Below are positions 46,043 to 58,216 of a stretch of DNA of 64,000 nucleotides, piece after piece. Origin of the DNA: Lates calcarifer (Eukaryota > Chordata > Actinopteri > Centropomidae); contig NC_066842.1 of NCBI RefSeq assembly GCF_001640805.2, positions 26,865,791-26,929,790 of the forward strand. The letters are read 5' to 3'. Both the position numbers and the translations under genes were made by a program. The notes beneath the pieces are model-generated. The model searched no databases. It was not told the DNA's origin and worked only from the letters and a program-made list of their open reading frames with translations. Positions within the stretch are counted from its first letter, which is position 1, and every line of letters begins with the position of its first letter.

Positions 46043-48732
46043 CACATCATACAATTTTCACAATAATCCTCCAATTCCAATTCAGGACATTATCCTGCAA
46101 TTAGCCTTAGATGGTAAACTGGCAGAACTGACCTGCTGCAGCTCCATGGTTTAACTCCGGTGATAGCCCATTCACCTGTTAAATCACCTCTGTGCTGGGC
46201 AAAACTAGTGTTACTGTTAATGACTGATATTGTGCTGTGCAAGACTAACTTTGTTGCAAGCAATGTCCCATTAAGTTTTTTGAAATAAGATTAAAAAAAA
46301 AGAACATATATATACTAAAGTATAACTATACTAAAGTTTCTGTAAAGTCACTAAACTCTATTTAGATGTTCACTCTCAAACCTCAAAGACAGCCAGTTTT
46401 GTTTAGCACAATGAGTGTGGACAGGGGGGAAACCACAGTATAAAATGTTGCATCTCATTCGTTTAATCCACATGAAAAATGAAGTGTATAAACAGCAAGC
46501 TGTGGTTTTACAGGTGGTTATGAGCTGGACTGTTACTCAGCTAGGAGCAGTGACCTCCTGGAGTCTTTGGTTGTCTGACAGCCAGAGGCGCCATTATCAT
46601 TTATTTGCAATGAAAGGCCTTTAACATACAAACTGAACCAGGCGATAAAGTTAATTCATAAAATGTAGCCTCCTTTAGTTTGCCTCTATTAAAACACCTT
46701 TGACATTGTGGAGGGATGTTGCCCAAATTCGGTTATGGAAAGTCGAATGTTAAGGCTACAGGTTATTGAGGGAGAGCACATTTAGTTGTTTTTATTAGCA
46801 GATGAAAGAACACATACTTACAATTTTACAATTTGATTAACACATCTCACTGAAATATGGATATACTTTTCATTTTTGAAATATTTAATGAATGATTGTT
46901 AATGACTATTTCAAACACCCATTTTTGTCTTAATGTTGACATGATAATCTCTGTGCTGCTCCCTCTCTCCCCCTCCTCGTCCCCTGTTGGGCTGTAGGCT
47001 TTGAGAATGACATGGTGACTCTGGTTCTGTCTGTCGGTCGATGTCACTGTCTTCAACGCCTCGCGCTGGGGAGAAACTTTGCCATGAAGTCCAGGTCTGG
47101 GGAAAATAATACAAAGCCATGTTGTACATGCTCCATTGTACATGATCCTTTTACTCTACCACCTCATCTTCTACCTACAGACAGGTGACAAATGAATTTC
47201 CACAAAAAAATGAGTGGAGAACCAGAAAAGCAGTGCCCCCATCCATAGAGCATGAGGGGTCACTGATTGGTTTGATAAGTATGAAAATGATGTGTATTAT
47301 ATGCTGTGGCCTCCATAGTCAACATATCACAGCTATATTGAAATCTATGGGGGTGTATGGCCTGACATGTTAGACAGCGCTCTAAACCACCATCATCATG
47401 ACAGAGTTCAGAGACTTGCAGAATCAGCACCTCACTATGGTTTTCACTTTAATTTGTCACCTGTCTGTAGATATACAGTACTGTGTGAAAGATTTAGGTG
47501 CTAAAGGTAAAGTTAGGTCAAAAATAATCAGCTGATTAATTTTTATTCATGCACAGTGCAGCAAACAGACAAAACCTAAATCAGATTAGTATTTCTTATT
47601 ATACCCCTCCCCCCTCCTACCTGTACTTAAGTAGTTTGTTCGAGCATCTTGGAGAAGTTCCTTCAGTTCCTCTGTGGACTCAGGTTGTCTCAGTGTCCTC
47701 TGTCTCTTCATGTAATCCCAGACTGACTCCATGATGTTGAGATCAGGACTCCTTGTTCTGATCAGACACCTCCCTGATGCTACAGATGAAGGATCAGACT
47801 AAAAACATCTGAAGTGCCTAAAACTTTTGCACAGTACTATATATGCATAAACCTTTGCACACAGACAGCTGGAGATAACTGAATTGTCATGTAGCCACAA
47901 ATTGAAAACTTATACTTATAAATTCACTAGAAATAAATAATATGCACTGCATATGTGAAATCTACTGTTGATACACAAGGCCCAAGTGACATAATGCCTA
48001 ATGAAGTAGTGGGAGAAAAAAGTCTTTGAACGTTGATGCATTCATCTAGGTCTCAGTGTGCTTCAGACAAAGTGCTTCTTAGACTGTATGAAAGTGTCAA
48101 CTATAATCACCACTTGTATGATTCATCACATCAAGACTGCAAAAATACAAAAGATGCAGAGTTCTTGGAGAGAGCTCAGTGACTCAGTGGGATGCAGCCA
48201 GGAGGAGGCTATGACAGCAGGCTTTTCATCCTGCATGTGTGGCCATGTGGCGACATGCCTAACTGGCTTTCTCAGTCTAACATTGTAGGTTTACCTAAAT
48301 GTTCAAAAGATAATTTTTCCGTCCTCCTTTTGCTCATTTCATGATATCGTCCTTTCTCGTCTATGTCATATTCCTTGTTTTCTTTGTTTGATATGTGCTC
48401 TCTCTGATATGTACTCTCAGAGCTCTCACTGATGTTCTCCATCGTATAGCTCAGCTCATTCAGGATGAAGAGTGTGTGAGTGACACCTCCTTTCATTTCA
48501 TTCACTTTCAGTGTCAGTAATACTAGGATCCTCATTTCAATAAATGATGGATATACAGTGTCATTTCTGTACTTATTTACTTCTCTATCTCAACGTTGTT
48601 GTTGTTGTTGTTTTTGTTTGTTTGTTTGTTTTTTGCAAATGCCAGACAGAATAGAATACTGCAGTGCAATATACTTGTATATACATTTGTTATGACTTAC
48701 AGTATTAGTGGTGGTGTACATGTGTTTGATGC

Positions 48733-48782
<50 letters not shown>

Positions 48783-51700
48783 CCCTTGCAGTCTCTATCA
48801 GTGTGTGACTCCAAGCTAAAGACAGGGATGCACATTCTGCTGAGCGCTCTGGGTGGCAATGCTTCTTTGGCTGAACTGGACATCAGTGGAAACAACATCG
48901 GAGACACTGGAGCCAAAATGCTGGCTAAAGCCCTGATGAATAACACCAGACTGAGGTACACACAACCATGCATACACTAGCCTAGGTGTTGGATACAATA
49001 ATCAGGGGCACAGTAACTGACTTGTCATCACATTTTCTCATATTAAAAAGTGAATAAAAAGTGAATTACAGAAAAATGCCATCCTAAGAACCATAGACAG
49101 TATCATGGTTGCATCTGTTTCTGTAACACATCATAATGCAAATTGTTCCACTATATGTGAACACAGCATTACATTAGAACATATTTTGTTCTACAACCCA
49201 AACATTATTTATCTCTATATATCTGTATAAACATATTTTTTCACTGTAAGCTGCTCCACTGTTTGCCACTAGATGTCACCATTTCATCATTTGAAACTAA
49301 CATTCAGTATTTGACTGGCTGCAACTGTTTGTTGTATTTGATGTTGCATAGTGCAACCAGACTTTGAGGGAGCTTCCCTGACCTGACCTCTCTCTATTTT
49401 GTAGGACTCTAACATGGGACAGAAACAATGTAACTGCGAGGGGTTTCCAAGATGTGGCTGATGCCTTAGAAAGGTCACACACACACACACACACTTGCAT
49501 GCATACATGTAAACAACTACTAATAGCTGCTTAGATAATTCTGAAAAATCCTGAAAAAAAATTGTCCTAATTGCATGTTGTTCACAGTACTGTCATGTCA
49601 TGGGAGGCTTTGGCTACAGATGTCAGATAACACAGTTGAAAGTCACCAGTGAGAGCTAACTATCTAAATTTGATATCAACATTTTTGCTAACTTACACTT
49701 TCAAGGCCTGCAGTGCTAATTGCAATCTAGACACTGGATCAAACCCATAATATAATAACCACAATGCAATCAGTAAATTACAGTTCAGTTTCTCAGAAGT
49801 CCTGAAATACGATATTTTTTTATGTTGTGCACTCAACAAAAAATGATTTCTCAGGACATCAGGGGCTCTGTAGTAAACAAGCAGGTGTTTAGGAGATGTA
49901 ATGTTTAGTATGTTAACTGTCTTAATTCAGTGTGCTAGCATACTAAAATTTGCTAAATAGCACTAAGCACAAAGTACAGATGTATTGGGAATGTTGTTAG
50001 TTTTTCAAGTATTTGGTCATAAATCAACTGGAGAAGCAGAAATTTTAATCTGATACTGGAGCTAGATGAAAAGTCAGAGGATCACCAAAGTTATTACAGT
50101 TCATCCTGAGGGGAACTTGCATGTGTATATATCCAGTAGTTATTGAGATATTTCTGTATGGACCAAAATGGTGGAAGTCCAACACTGCCATCTCAACAGC
50201 CATGCTGCCATGAAGACTAAAAGTCTAAAGGAAGTGTGTTTTACTGCACAGTATGCACGGCAGATTAATCCCATTTGGATAGATGTGAATTTTGATGTCA
50301 GGGTTCTGTGTTGGACAGGAACTTTACTTTGCAGCAGGTGTCTCTCCCTCTGGCTGACATCACACAGAGTTACCGCAACAACCCCGACAGAACAAAGGAG
50401 GCCCTGCACAAGGTCAGTGAGTATAATCTGAAAAATATTTTAAAATGTAAATGATTATACAGTACATTTGTCATTTCTCACATCTTGTTTTCTTTCACAT
50501 GCCGTCTTTCTGTGTGAATGTGAACAGATTCAGCAATGTTTAGACAGAAACAACCAGAGACAGTCTGACACAGTGGAACTTCAACAAGTGTTAAGAACCC
50601 AACAATCTGAAAAGGTAAGAGGAATAATAGAAATATAACATATGTAGTTACAGGTCAGTTAACAGCAATAATACAAATACTGTTAGTGACTGCCTGAGGC
50701 TGTTAGTAGGAGACACTTTGTTCTAGATTTGACTTAAATTTCAATCAAAATTTGAGATTGACAAAACTTTCCAAAACTGTATTCATTGTTTCCACAGAGT
50801 GATATTTTCATCAGAATAAAAGAGAAGTCTTGTTAGAGTAATCACTGAAATTGAGATTATTATAACTGGTTATATTTTGAAAATGTTTAGTACTGTATGT
50901 GCAGGAACAGTTATGGGTCTACTCATAAATGTGTTTTCATTGTTGTTTCGGGAATACTACACATCCTCATAGTACAGAATATAGTTGGAAAATTATGAAT
51001 ACCATGCAGGGAACACTGCATGGGAATGGGAATTAATGAAATTGCACACACACTTAGCAGAACCAAAGCAGGTGGAGGGTGGTGTGTACAGCAATAACAA
51101 TGGCCAGCAGGACTCTAGTAAATTCATTTACCAATAAATATATGGTAAATTAAATTAATCCTATCATATCAAAGATGAGCTCTAACTGAAAGTTTGTCTT
51201 TATTAAAAAACATACATATATATATATTAGTTCTGGATACCACCAGTTTTTGTCCAGGTCTGTATCTTCAGCTCTGTTGTCCTCACTTTTAGCTGGTCCA
51301 AGGTATGTGTCGACAGCTGGAAGACAGCCTTCAACGTTTAAACCACTTCAGCAGTCAGGAAGTCCAGGCTGACATCCTGACAACACATGAGGTGCTGCAC
51401 AACGCCAGGGAGTCCATCAAGGTACAGGCTGCTCAGATGGGTTTGGAAAACCACTGAGGATCATATCATTATCAGCCAACATAATCACAACCAAACTATA
51501 TGATTAAATCTAATGCAGTCTAATACAACACAACAACTGAGCCATAAATTCTACCTTTACAAAGAAAATAATGTTCACTTTGACACTGTCAGACAGGTGT
51601 TAATTTTGCAATATGTTTATTATTATGCAGATGTGTTGAATGGGACTGCATTGTTCTGGTGTCTCTAATGTTCTGCCTGCTACTTTTGCAAACAGAGACA

Positions 51701-54700
51701 CATTTCTATATAATGCAGCCCAAAACAACACTACCAACACTCTGAGCTTTATAGATATATGGCAGAACTGTTTCACTGGATTACATTAGATTGTATAGGC
51801 ATACTTAATAAAGTGACCAGGAAGTGTAAATGATGCCACTAATGTTTTGTTGGCTTTCCAGCTGCTCCCCTCTTTGTATGAGGCAGGCAGGAAAAGTGCC
51901 TCTGATGGAGACTTGGTGAACAGCATCCTCACTAACGCTGCTATGGCACTGACCAATGAGTTCACTCAAAGCATACAGGTACACATTTAAATACACCCAC
52001 TGAGCACCCTATCACACAAGCCAAATCACAGCACAGCTAACTGTTAAGTGATAAAGATTTCATATGTATGCCAGTTTTGTAAAATTGTAGTATGTGGACA
52101 ACCCTCTAATAATGTGCCTCAAAGACAGGAGTTAACAGCAAGTTAGTGAAACAGTAATACTTTTCTATCTCTGACATTGTTTTGTGATATGAGTGGCAAG
52201 TTTAAAACCTGCTCCCATGAAAATCAAGTTTTTAACTTTATTAACATGTCCACATGGTGATGGGAACTGCAGGGACAGTGCAAGGGGCAAAATTGTATGT
52301 AGCCTGAAACTCAAAACCCAGGGACTGTGGCGTTTGGACATTGAGAAGACAAAGTTCAGAGAGACCTGAGTAAGACAAATCAAATCCCCCCGGAAGCTGC
52401 AGGAAAGAAGAACCTAAAAGACAAGATCCCTGATAGTGACACTGAGAAAGCAACTCCTTCAATTACACAGCATTAAGTAGTGAGCAACTCTCTTTGTAAC
52501 TGTTGCACACTTTTAGCATATACCTGGAAATGTACCTAGCTACTGAAATGTAACAGCACATCATTATTGCAGAATGATTATAATTGAACATCATTAACAT
52601 ATACCCAAATCCCTGGGACATGAAAGTTTCGCTCTGTGTTTTCCAGGAGATGGCTCAAGGCCTGATGAGGTGTGCAGAGGCAGTGTGTCCACGGGTGGTG
52701 CAGCGGTCAAGTGTGTGCGAGTGTCTGTCAGAGTCTGTGTCCAAAAGATGCAGACAAACACACACATTCCTGAGAAGCACTCTGGTGGAGAGCACAGGGC
52801 AGATCATCATCAACAGACTGCGGTAATAACACTTGTGGAGAGCAGTGTCATTTCAGTCTGTTTACTGAACCTCATTCACACTGTATAATCTCCATAGATG
52901 CAGAATGATGTGATTGACTGTGAGGAACAGTTTGCAGGACATCTTGGATAGAAACTGTTTCTCTGGTAAAACCAGGAACTATGGAATAATAATCTGCACA
53001 TTATATCAACAGATTCACTTACCGTCTTACATGTAATCAGGATTAGAGACGTTGTCTAGACAAGGGTCTGCGAACGGAGCTTCCTTTCTCACTGTAAACC
53101 TAAAACATTTAATACTAAAAAAAGGTTCCGGCAGCCTGTACTCGAAATGTGTTGCTAATATTTAGTCCACCTCATTTACATAGAAGGAGCAAGAAATAAT
53201 ATAAACACAGAACAATATAATGCCATTCAATACAACAACTGATAAATCATCAAGAATAATAAGATAATAAGAAGAATTCATTTTTATCAATAACAGGACT
53301 CTTGGACTTTTGGAAATTTAAGTGAAAACATTTCAGATATGAGCTTTGTTTTGCTTGTAACCAGCAAATTAGGCTGTGCAGTGCAGTAAGCCATTCTGTT
53401 TTGATAAGATTTCTTTATTATTTAAATTTATAGTGTGTATGGTGAGTGATATTCTTGTTCCTAGATGACAAAACTTCACACAAGGTTCTATGTAGAGTCT
53501 TGGCTAACCAGGTCATTAACCTACACACTTAAGTAGCATATGCTAAGAGTTAAGCCACCACCTCAACTGGGCACCGGTAATATAGCTTTTGCCACCACAG
53601 TGGCCTTCAATGAGTCCAGTATTCTCAACAACTATTGGATTTTCATGAAACTTTGTCCAGATATTCATGTTCCCCAAATGATGCCTCAGAATGACTTTGG
53701 TGGTTCCCTAGAGTTTCCTCTAGTGTCGCTTGCAGCTCAGAGTTCTCACTTATCTAGTGAATCTCTTGACAACTAGTGGATGGATTGAGACAAAACTTGG
53801 TACAGACATTCATGATCCCCACAGGATTAATACCACTGACTTTAGTGCTTGACCTAGGACTGATTCTCTGACTAGCACCACTCTCAGGTCAAGATACTTT
53901 ACCAGATATATGCTAAATAAATGGTATTCCTGTTAGCATTCATTCAACTTTATGTTTAGTGCTGATGGGTTGTGTTAGCATGTTACTCACTCAAAGCACT
54001 GCTGCTGAATTGAGATTGTCTAGGTAAAGGTGTTGAAGTCCAAATAAGATATTTTTTATTACTGTAAATAACAAATAAATTGATTCATTAAATTATTATT
54101 GATTTAGCTTTTTTGTTTTCTGTCTTCATCCATCCAGTGAACTAAGACAAACAATGAGTGTCTCTTTGGCTGAAAGCATCATCGAACAAGTACAACAAGA
54201 TCTGACAATGGCACAGAACAAAATGGTAAATGTGTGCATGTGTGTGTGTCATGACATGTTGATGATTACTGTCCTCCATATAGTGTTTAATATAGTGTTG
54301 AATCTATCTCTACTGACCTCAGTTGCTGTTGTTGCAGTGGGTAGCCCTGTTTCCTAGAAATTATGTGTCTGTACAACTACATTGCTCTCACAGCACCTGG
54401 TTAAAGTGAAGGAAAGATGCTGGTCTGGTTTGATACAGAAAATCATTGAGTTTAATTATGTTTACACAAAAACTACATCTTTCCCTAACCTTAACCAAAG
54501 CACTTTTGTTGCCTAAACTTAACTACAGACGAGACTCTGGATGTGAATCTCAGTCTGTGATGTAACAGTCATGTGCTTTGAACACCTGTCATCCACCCCC
54601 ACGACCTTTTGGTGATTCTGCAGCTGTTAATTTATTAAGAACTGCCTAATCCAGGCAGTGATTACATTCCCTAGAAAATATATTTCATGTTTGCAGTTTA

Positions 54701-57700
54701 GATATATCAAAATAGAATTTCTATGATGTGGCAGTGGGCATTGCAACAGGAACAAACACTACTGGGATGTTTTGGGAAATATCTTTCATTGCTGTCTTAT
54801 GCAGAATCAGATGGAAAAACTAATCAGTTTCATATCTGTAGGTCCACAGTCCAGGATGTGTTTAGCTTAGCTTAGCACAAAGACCTGAAATAGGAGAAAA
54901 CTGCTAGCTCCATCAGGAGGACCTTCCAGTAAATCCAGTTCTTAGTGTCACTCTGTATAAGATGGTTGACAAGCATAGCTCCTTGAATGTTGTGCTGTTA
55001 AACTTCCCTATTCTTTTTACTCGTCACTATAGTTACATAGTATTGTTAGTGATATTTTCCTTGTATATTATAAGAAACATTATCTGGTATTATTTTTGTT
55101 CATGCACTGTTTTTCTTTGTTTGTTGTTTAGAATTGCCTTATGAAAGAAAATTCTTGCAATCCTCTTAAAGCCAGCATCCCAGAGCTCCGTCTAGTTGAC
55201 ACTGACTTCCCAACTGATGATGTAAGGGACACACACCCCTTTATCTCTCTACTCATTCTGTTATTCATGCATTCATTTATGTGTTGGATTTTCCTTTTTT
55301 GTTCTACCGCTTACATTTACTCTGTCCATCACCAGTACAGTCCGGCATTTTGGAGAAACAGTTTCCACTCCAAGAGCCTGAGGCCTGCCCCTTCAATTAA
55401 GAGTAAGACACTTTGACTGTTAATATGAAATCCATATCCCTCCTTCTCTCTGAATCTGAGCACAATAAGAAACTACACAGTGAATATCCAGGACTAAAAA
55501 TTACTTGGTTCATAGAATAATTTTGATAACTGGCATAAATAACCAAAAAAAAAGTGTTGATATATGTTATCAAAGACTATTTAGACACCCAACAGATGCT
55601 GTGTTTAAGTCCACCTGATGTATGTTCATTCTCCTTTTACCTCTGATTTGGTCTTACCAACTACTGAGAAAAATATCTCACTCTCCACTGTGTTTGACAG
55701 TTACTCTCTAACTTTGTCTGACAGCTGTTTGGTGCTGAGCAGGAAATGTAGAGTGGGTTTATCAGAGCTTTTCACTGAAAACTGCTGGAAAGAGGTTCAC
55801 ATTACATTTAGTGATGTAATCCATTGTTAATACAAACACATTGATGAGAGCAGCTTTAAGTATACTCATTTATCTTCAGTGAAATACATAACTGTATTAA
55901 ACCCAAGCATTACCTCGTTTTGTATAGATTGTCCATGTCCTGACAAGCGATACTGTATATGTTTAACTGTATTAGGCTACATTGTGTGCAGTGTGCAGCT
56001 AAGAGGTAGCATGCAAAGCTAGCTAGGTTTGCTGAAACTATGTCCAATGTAGCATCACAACTGTATAAAAAAGAGAGTTGAAGGGACAAGGAGAAGTGTG
56101 AATTAAGTATGTGTACATATGTCTGTACCAAAACACAGCTACTGGTCTTCTGCAAACACTTGTGTGTTTTGACCCTAACCGACCTGACCTGAGTAGTCAC
56201 CTGTATGTTAAATTTCTGCTGTTACAGTAACTTGAATGTTGGTGGCAGGGTAGCAGCTTGGCCTGGAGGTGCCCACAAATACTAAATCCCCTTCATTATA
56301 ATTCAAAAGCATACGTTAAGGACACAAATTAGTCATCAAATTAGTCAATTAGCATGTATTAGTCTGTTTTTTTCTCCATGACACCTCCATACCAGTGCTG
56401 GATAGAAAATGCAACTTAACAAATTAGCAAATTAGCTACTCATTGTGCTTTACCAGCAGAGGGGCTAAGGTTAGGGGTGTATGAGCATATTTAGATTGAA
56501 CCAATTTGCTCCCATGCACTTAAAATCAGTCCCATCAATTTTTATTTCAACCACAAAACACATTTGTAGATGATTATATTGGTTATGGTATAATTAGAAA
56601 AGACTTTATTATTATGGAATAATAATCAGGATTGTGAACACAAGATTAAATTCTGTTCTGCTACTGTAGAAATCCAGTATGAAATTAGTATGAGTATGAG
56701 CCCAGGTATAAATTATGACCTGCTATCATGCTATTTCATCTCATCTCATTGTATTCCTCATGTGTGCTGTGACCATGCTGAACCATTCTGTGGCAGACAG
56801 AGCACTGTTTGGCTAATTGGAGCATGGCCTGTTTACTTTCACACCAGTGACTTTCACCATGGGAGAGATGAGATGGGTAGAAGATGGAGGAGGGAATGAT
56901 GAGGGGAAGGGAGGAAACATGGGGGGATCTGGGGCACTCCTGCTCACAACACCCCATCCTCACTCTTTTTGTTTGATATGACACTAACAATAAAATAAGT
57001 AATAATACAGCAAAATAATATAGCTGCTCCTCATAATTTTGTGTTTCTTTGTACTTGTGTTTGACAGAACTACTAAATGTCTAAAATTGAGTTTTGTTTT
57101 CTAAAAAATGTGTTCATCAATTTGCATTTCAAATGCCTCTGAAATATTTAGACCAGGACAAGATCCTGAAGCTGAAATATTAGTAATAATTTGGTTTAAC
57201 CCTGCCACATTGTACCTTGTCTTGTGTGTATGACTGTGTTAGCTCTGTGTGTCAGGCTGATAACTGTGTTCCTGTGTGCAATACAGTGTGACTGCAGCAT
57301 CCATCTGCTGCTCTGCCTCCTCTCTGTTTCCTCTCTGCATGGCTATGCTTAACTGATTATTTCTCTCTTGTATGCTCTGCTCTGCCCCCCTTTGCCCACC
57401 CCCCTTTCGTTGCTTAGCCTCTCCTCCCCCTCAGTCTTTCTTCCGTAACACCCCCTTTTTCTCCTTTTTAACACTTTCTTGTCTCTCCCCATGTCTTCCC
57501 TATCCAGCTTCACATGTCCTAGTTATAAATACATATAGTACATTCAAGCAAAAAGCATGCTTACTGCGTGGGTTGGATTCCCCATCTATCCCTCCCCTCC
57601 TCCCTCCATCTTTCTCTCTTTCATTATCTCTCTATGTGCCTTTCCGCTCATCATTCATGCTGCTTCTCTCTCAGGTCTTCTGGATGCAGACTGGGAGCAG

Positions 57701-58216
57701 CAAACCAGGGACAGAGGAGCAGAGAGAGAGAGGGGAGGAGGTGCCGGAGAGGAAGGAGGAGGAGAAGGAAGATGTGGCCTCCCTTGGTTGCCGACAGCAA
57801 CCCCCTTGTCAGTCATGGCCTCAAGCCCCTCCCCTTCCCCTTCCACTTCCCCGTCCCCCTCCCCCCCGGGACGGAGGGGGAGGGGGCGGAGGGAGGGGGT
57901 GGTGGCAGTGGTGGATGCTGCAGCAGCAATATCAGGAGCAAGAAGAGCATCGTTCATTCCTCCTCCCAGTCTCCCCCTCCTTTACTCCATCTCCACTCGA
58001 GTGCCAGAGGAGGAGGCTGCCGGCCGTGGAGGCTTACCCAGACGAGAGGCTCCCTTCCCCGGCTGTGGCCCCAGCCCAGGCCCCCTCCCCAGCTCTGGAT
58101 CCCCCGCTTCTCCCATGGAGCCTCTACCCACCCAGGGACAGACTCTAAGGCACTACACTGCCTCCCGGCCGCGGCCGCGACGCACACATACACAGCCCCC
58201 CTCCCCCAGGCCTCAG
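33358..58216 (+). CDS. carmil2: CARMIL2 (RLTPR), capping-protein regulator, 32 coding exons, 3' end outside window
   Basis: CARMIL proteins are membrane-associated scaffolds that bind actin capping protein and weaken capping. CARMIL2 also links CD28 signalling in T cells. Coding exons: 33358-33385, 34359-34385, 35899-36002, 36652-36702, 37135-37194, 37328-37449, 37732-37829, 38322-38392, 38595-38668, 38767-38842, 39145-39233, 39891-39985, 40634-40720, 41150-41259, 42532-42609, 43419-43495, 45009-45113, 45711-45780, 45920-46001, 46998-47094, 48421-48475, 48783-48955, 49405-49473, 50319-50412, 50528-50614, 51293-51421, 51862-51978, 52647-52822, 54138-54225, 55132-55221, 55336-55402, 57675-58216. 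Phases all join to 1096 residues. Domain order is PH-like, leucine-rich repeats, helical domain, Pro-rich tail with a capping-protein motif. CARMIL2 rather than CARMIL1/3 is chosen by the neighbour ctcf and by the [13 protein letters not shown] stretch. Confidence 0.92.
37047..37102. repeat. (GT)28 microsatellite
   Basis: Uninterrupted GT run 32 bp upstream of the 60-bp carmil2 exon 37135-37194. Confidence 0.97.
37265..37322. repeat. (GT)29 microsatellite at a 3' splice site
   Basis: Uninterrupted GT run that ends 4 bases before the AG of carmil2 exon 37328-37449, replacing the normal pyrimidine tract. Confidence 0.97.
37500..37690. repeat. Teleost 'gttagcatttagctcaaagc' family repeat, copy 3
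   Basis: Blocks 'aaatgttagcatgatagcat', 'gttgttagcatttagctcaa' and 'gagcacagcctcacagagct' match the order seen at 16.93-17.09 kb. It lies in a carmil2 intron, non-coding. Confidence 0.6.
38322..49473 (+). CDS. carmil2: CARMIL2 leucine-rich repeat domain (16 exons)
   Basis: About residues 164-633. It opens with [20 protein letters not shown] and EIQWDVDNIYY, conserved just before the repeats in CARMILs. It then has about 16 LRR units with LxxLxLxxN-type cores: [156 protein letters not shown]. Most exons hold roughly one repeat. Several acceptors are preceded directly by (GT)n and several donors followed by (CA)n. Confidence 0.93.
38404..38466. repeat. Compound trinucleotide repeat after carmil2 exon 8
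   Basis: ACT, TGC, AAT and GAT triplet runs follow one another starting 12 bp past the donor at 38393. Confidence 0.85.
40811..40992 (+). mobile_element. SINE, truncated copy lacking its tRNA-like head
   Basis: It runs from 'atactgaaccccacgttgcc' to 'gcgctatataagtacaagtc' plus 'catttac', sharing the body and tail of the fuller copy at 43617-43872. The tRNA-like promoter half is missing. Confidence 0.75.
41605..41678. repeat. (TA)n(CA)n compound microsatellite
   Basis: About 44 bp of TA followed by about 26 bp of CA, in a carmil2 intron. Confidence 0.95.
43617..43872 (+). mobile_element. tRNA-derived SINE, nearly full length
   Basis: The head has tRNA-like promoter boxes: 'ggtagagcgggttgg' (box A-like) and 'ggtttgatccccacc' (box B-like). 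The body follows: 'agtatccttgagcaagatac' and 'gtataaagtgctgtgagtgg', with the tail 'aaaagcactatataagtgca' and 'gtccattta'. I recognise this as the very common percomorph SINE. It is sense-oriented in a carmil2 intron. Confidence 0.8.
44290..44470. repeat. Dispersed repeat with 'ttttattgtcattcagtatg' block
   Basis: A short (gactta)n run is followed by 'acttttattgtcattcagta' and 'cagaacgaaattttgtttgc', a block I know from many fish introns. Class and exact ends are not determined. Confidence 0.45.
47476..47839 (-). mobile_element. Short Tc1-like element with inverted ends
   Basis: The left end 'cagtactgtgtgaaagattt' and the reverse complement of the right end 'tagtactgtgcaaaagtttt' pair over about 27 bp, with TA next to both ends. 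The minus strand encodes transposase debris ('atcatggagtcagtctggga', read as IMESVWD). About 360 bp, internally deleted. Confidence 0.75.
48735..48779. repeat. (GT)n microsatellite at a 3' splice site
   Basis: About 45 bp of GT running into the AG of carmil2 exon 48783-48955, with a single C between. Confidence 0.95.
49900..50175 (+). repeat. Teleost 'gctaacatttgctaattagc' family repeat, copy 4
   Basis: It contains 'ctaaaatttgctaaatagca', 'tttggtcataaatcaactgg', 'aaaagtcagaggatcaccaa' and 'agttattacagttcatcctg'. Same block order as copy 1 at 5.7-6.0 kb. Carmil2 intron. Confidence 0.65.
50319..55402 (+). CDS. carmil2: CARMIL2 helical dimerisation region (8 exons)
   Basis: About residues 634-916. 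It begins with [20 protein letters not shown], matching the human MPLPLNDVAQ segment after the LRRs. It continues through Gln/Leu-rich helices ([66 protein letters not shown]). In CARMIL1 the corresponding region forms an antiparallel helical dimer. The last exon (55336-55402) has [14 protein letters not shown]. Its donor lies one base after the AAG codon (aaga|gtaag), giving phase 1 into the next exon. Confidence 0.88.
53575..54030 (-). repeat. Teleost repeat family, copy 5, reversed
   Basis: It contains 'ttcatgaaactttgtccaga', 'tggatggattgagacaaaac', 'ttggtacagacattcatgat' and then 'gttagcatgttactcactca'. These are the family's typical blocks. The reversed direction is inferred from the block order and is the less certain part. 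Carmil2 intron. Confidence 0.55.
57675..58216 (+). CDS. carmil2: CARMIL2 Pro/Gly-rich exon with capping-protein-interaction motif
   Basis: A 542-bp GC-rich exon starting [10 protein letters not shown]. It passes through a Glu/Gly stretch and Ser-Pro repeats and ends [20 protein letters not shown] followed by [14 protein letters not shown]. The CPI consensus of CARMILs is LxHxTxxRPK then a spaced Pro. L-H-T-R-P are all present at 58145-58180, with Arg in the Lys position as in human CARMIL2. All three forward frames are open here, but only the frame chosen joins the previous exon by phase and carries the CPI motif. The remaining tail exons (CSI motif and onward) are not in the window. Confidence 0.88.

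Noticed and set aside
49266..49279. CCACTAGATGTCAC as a third CTCF motif
   Set aside because: It departs from the consensus at the invariant GGC (GTC here). Too weak to list as a site.
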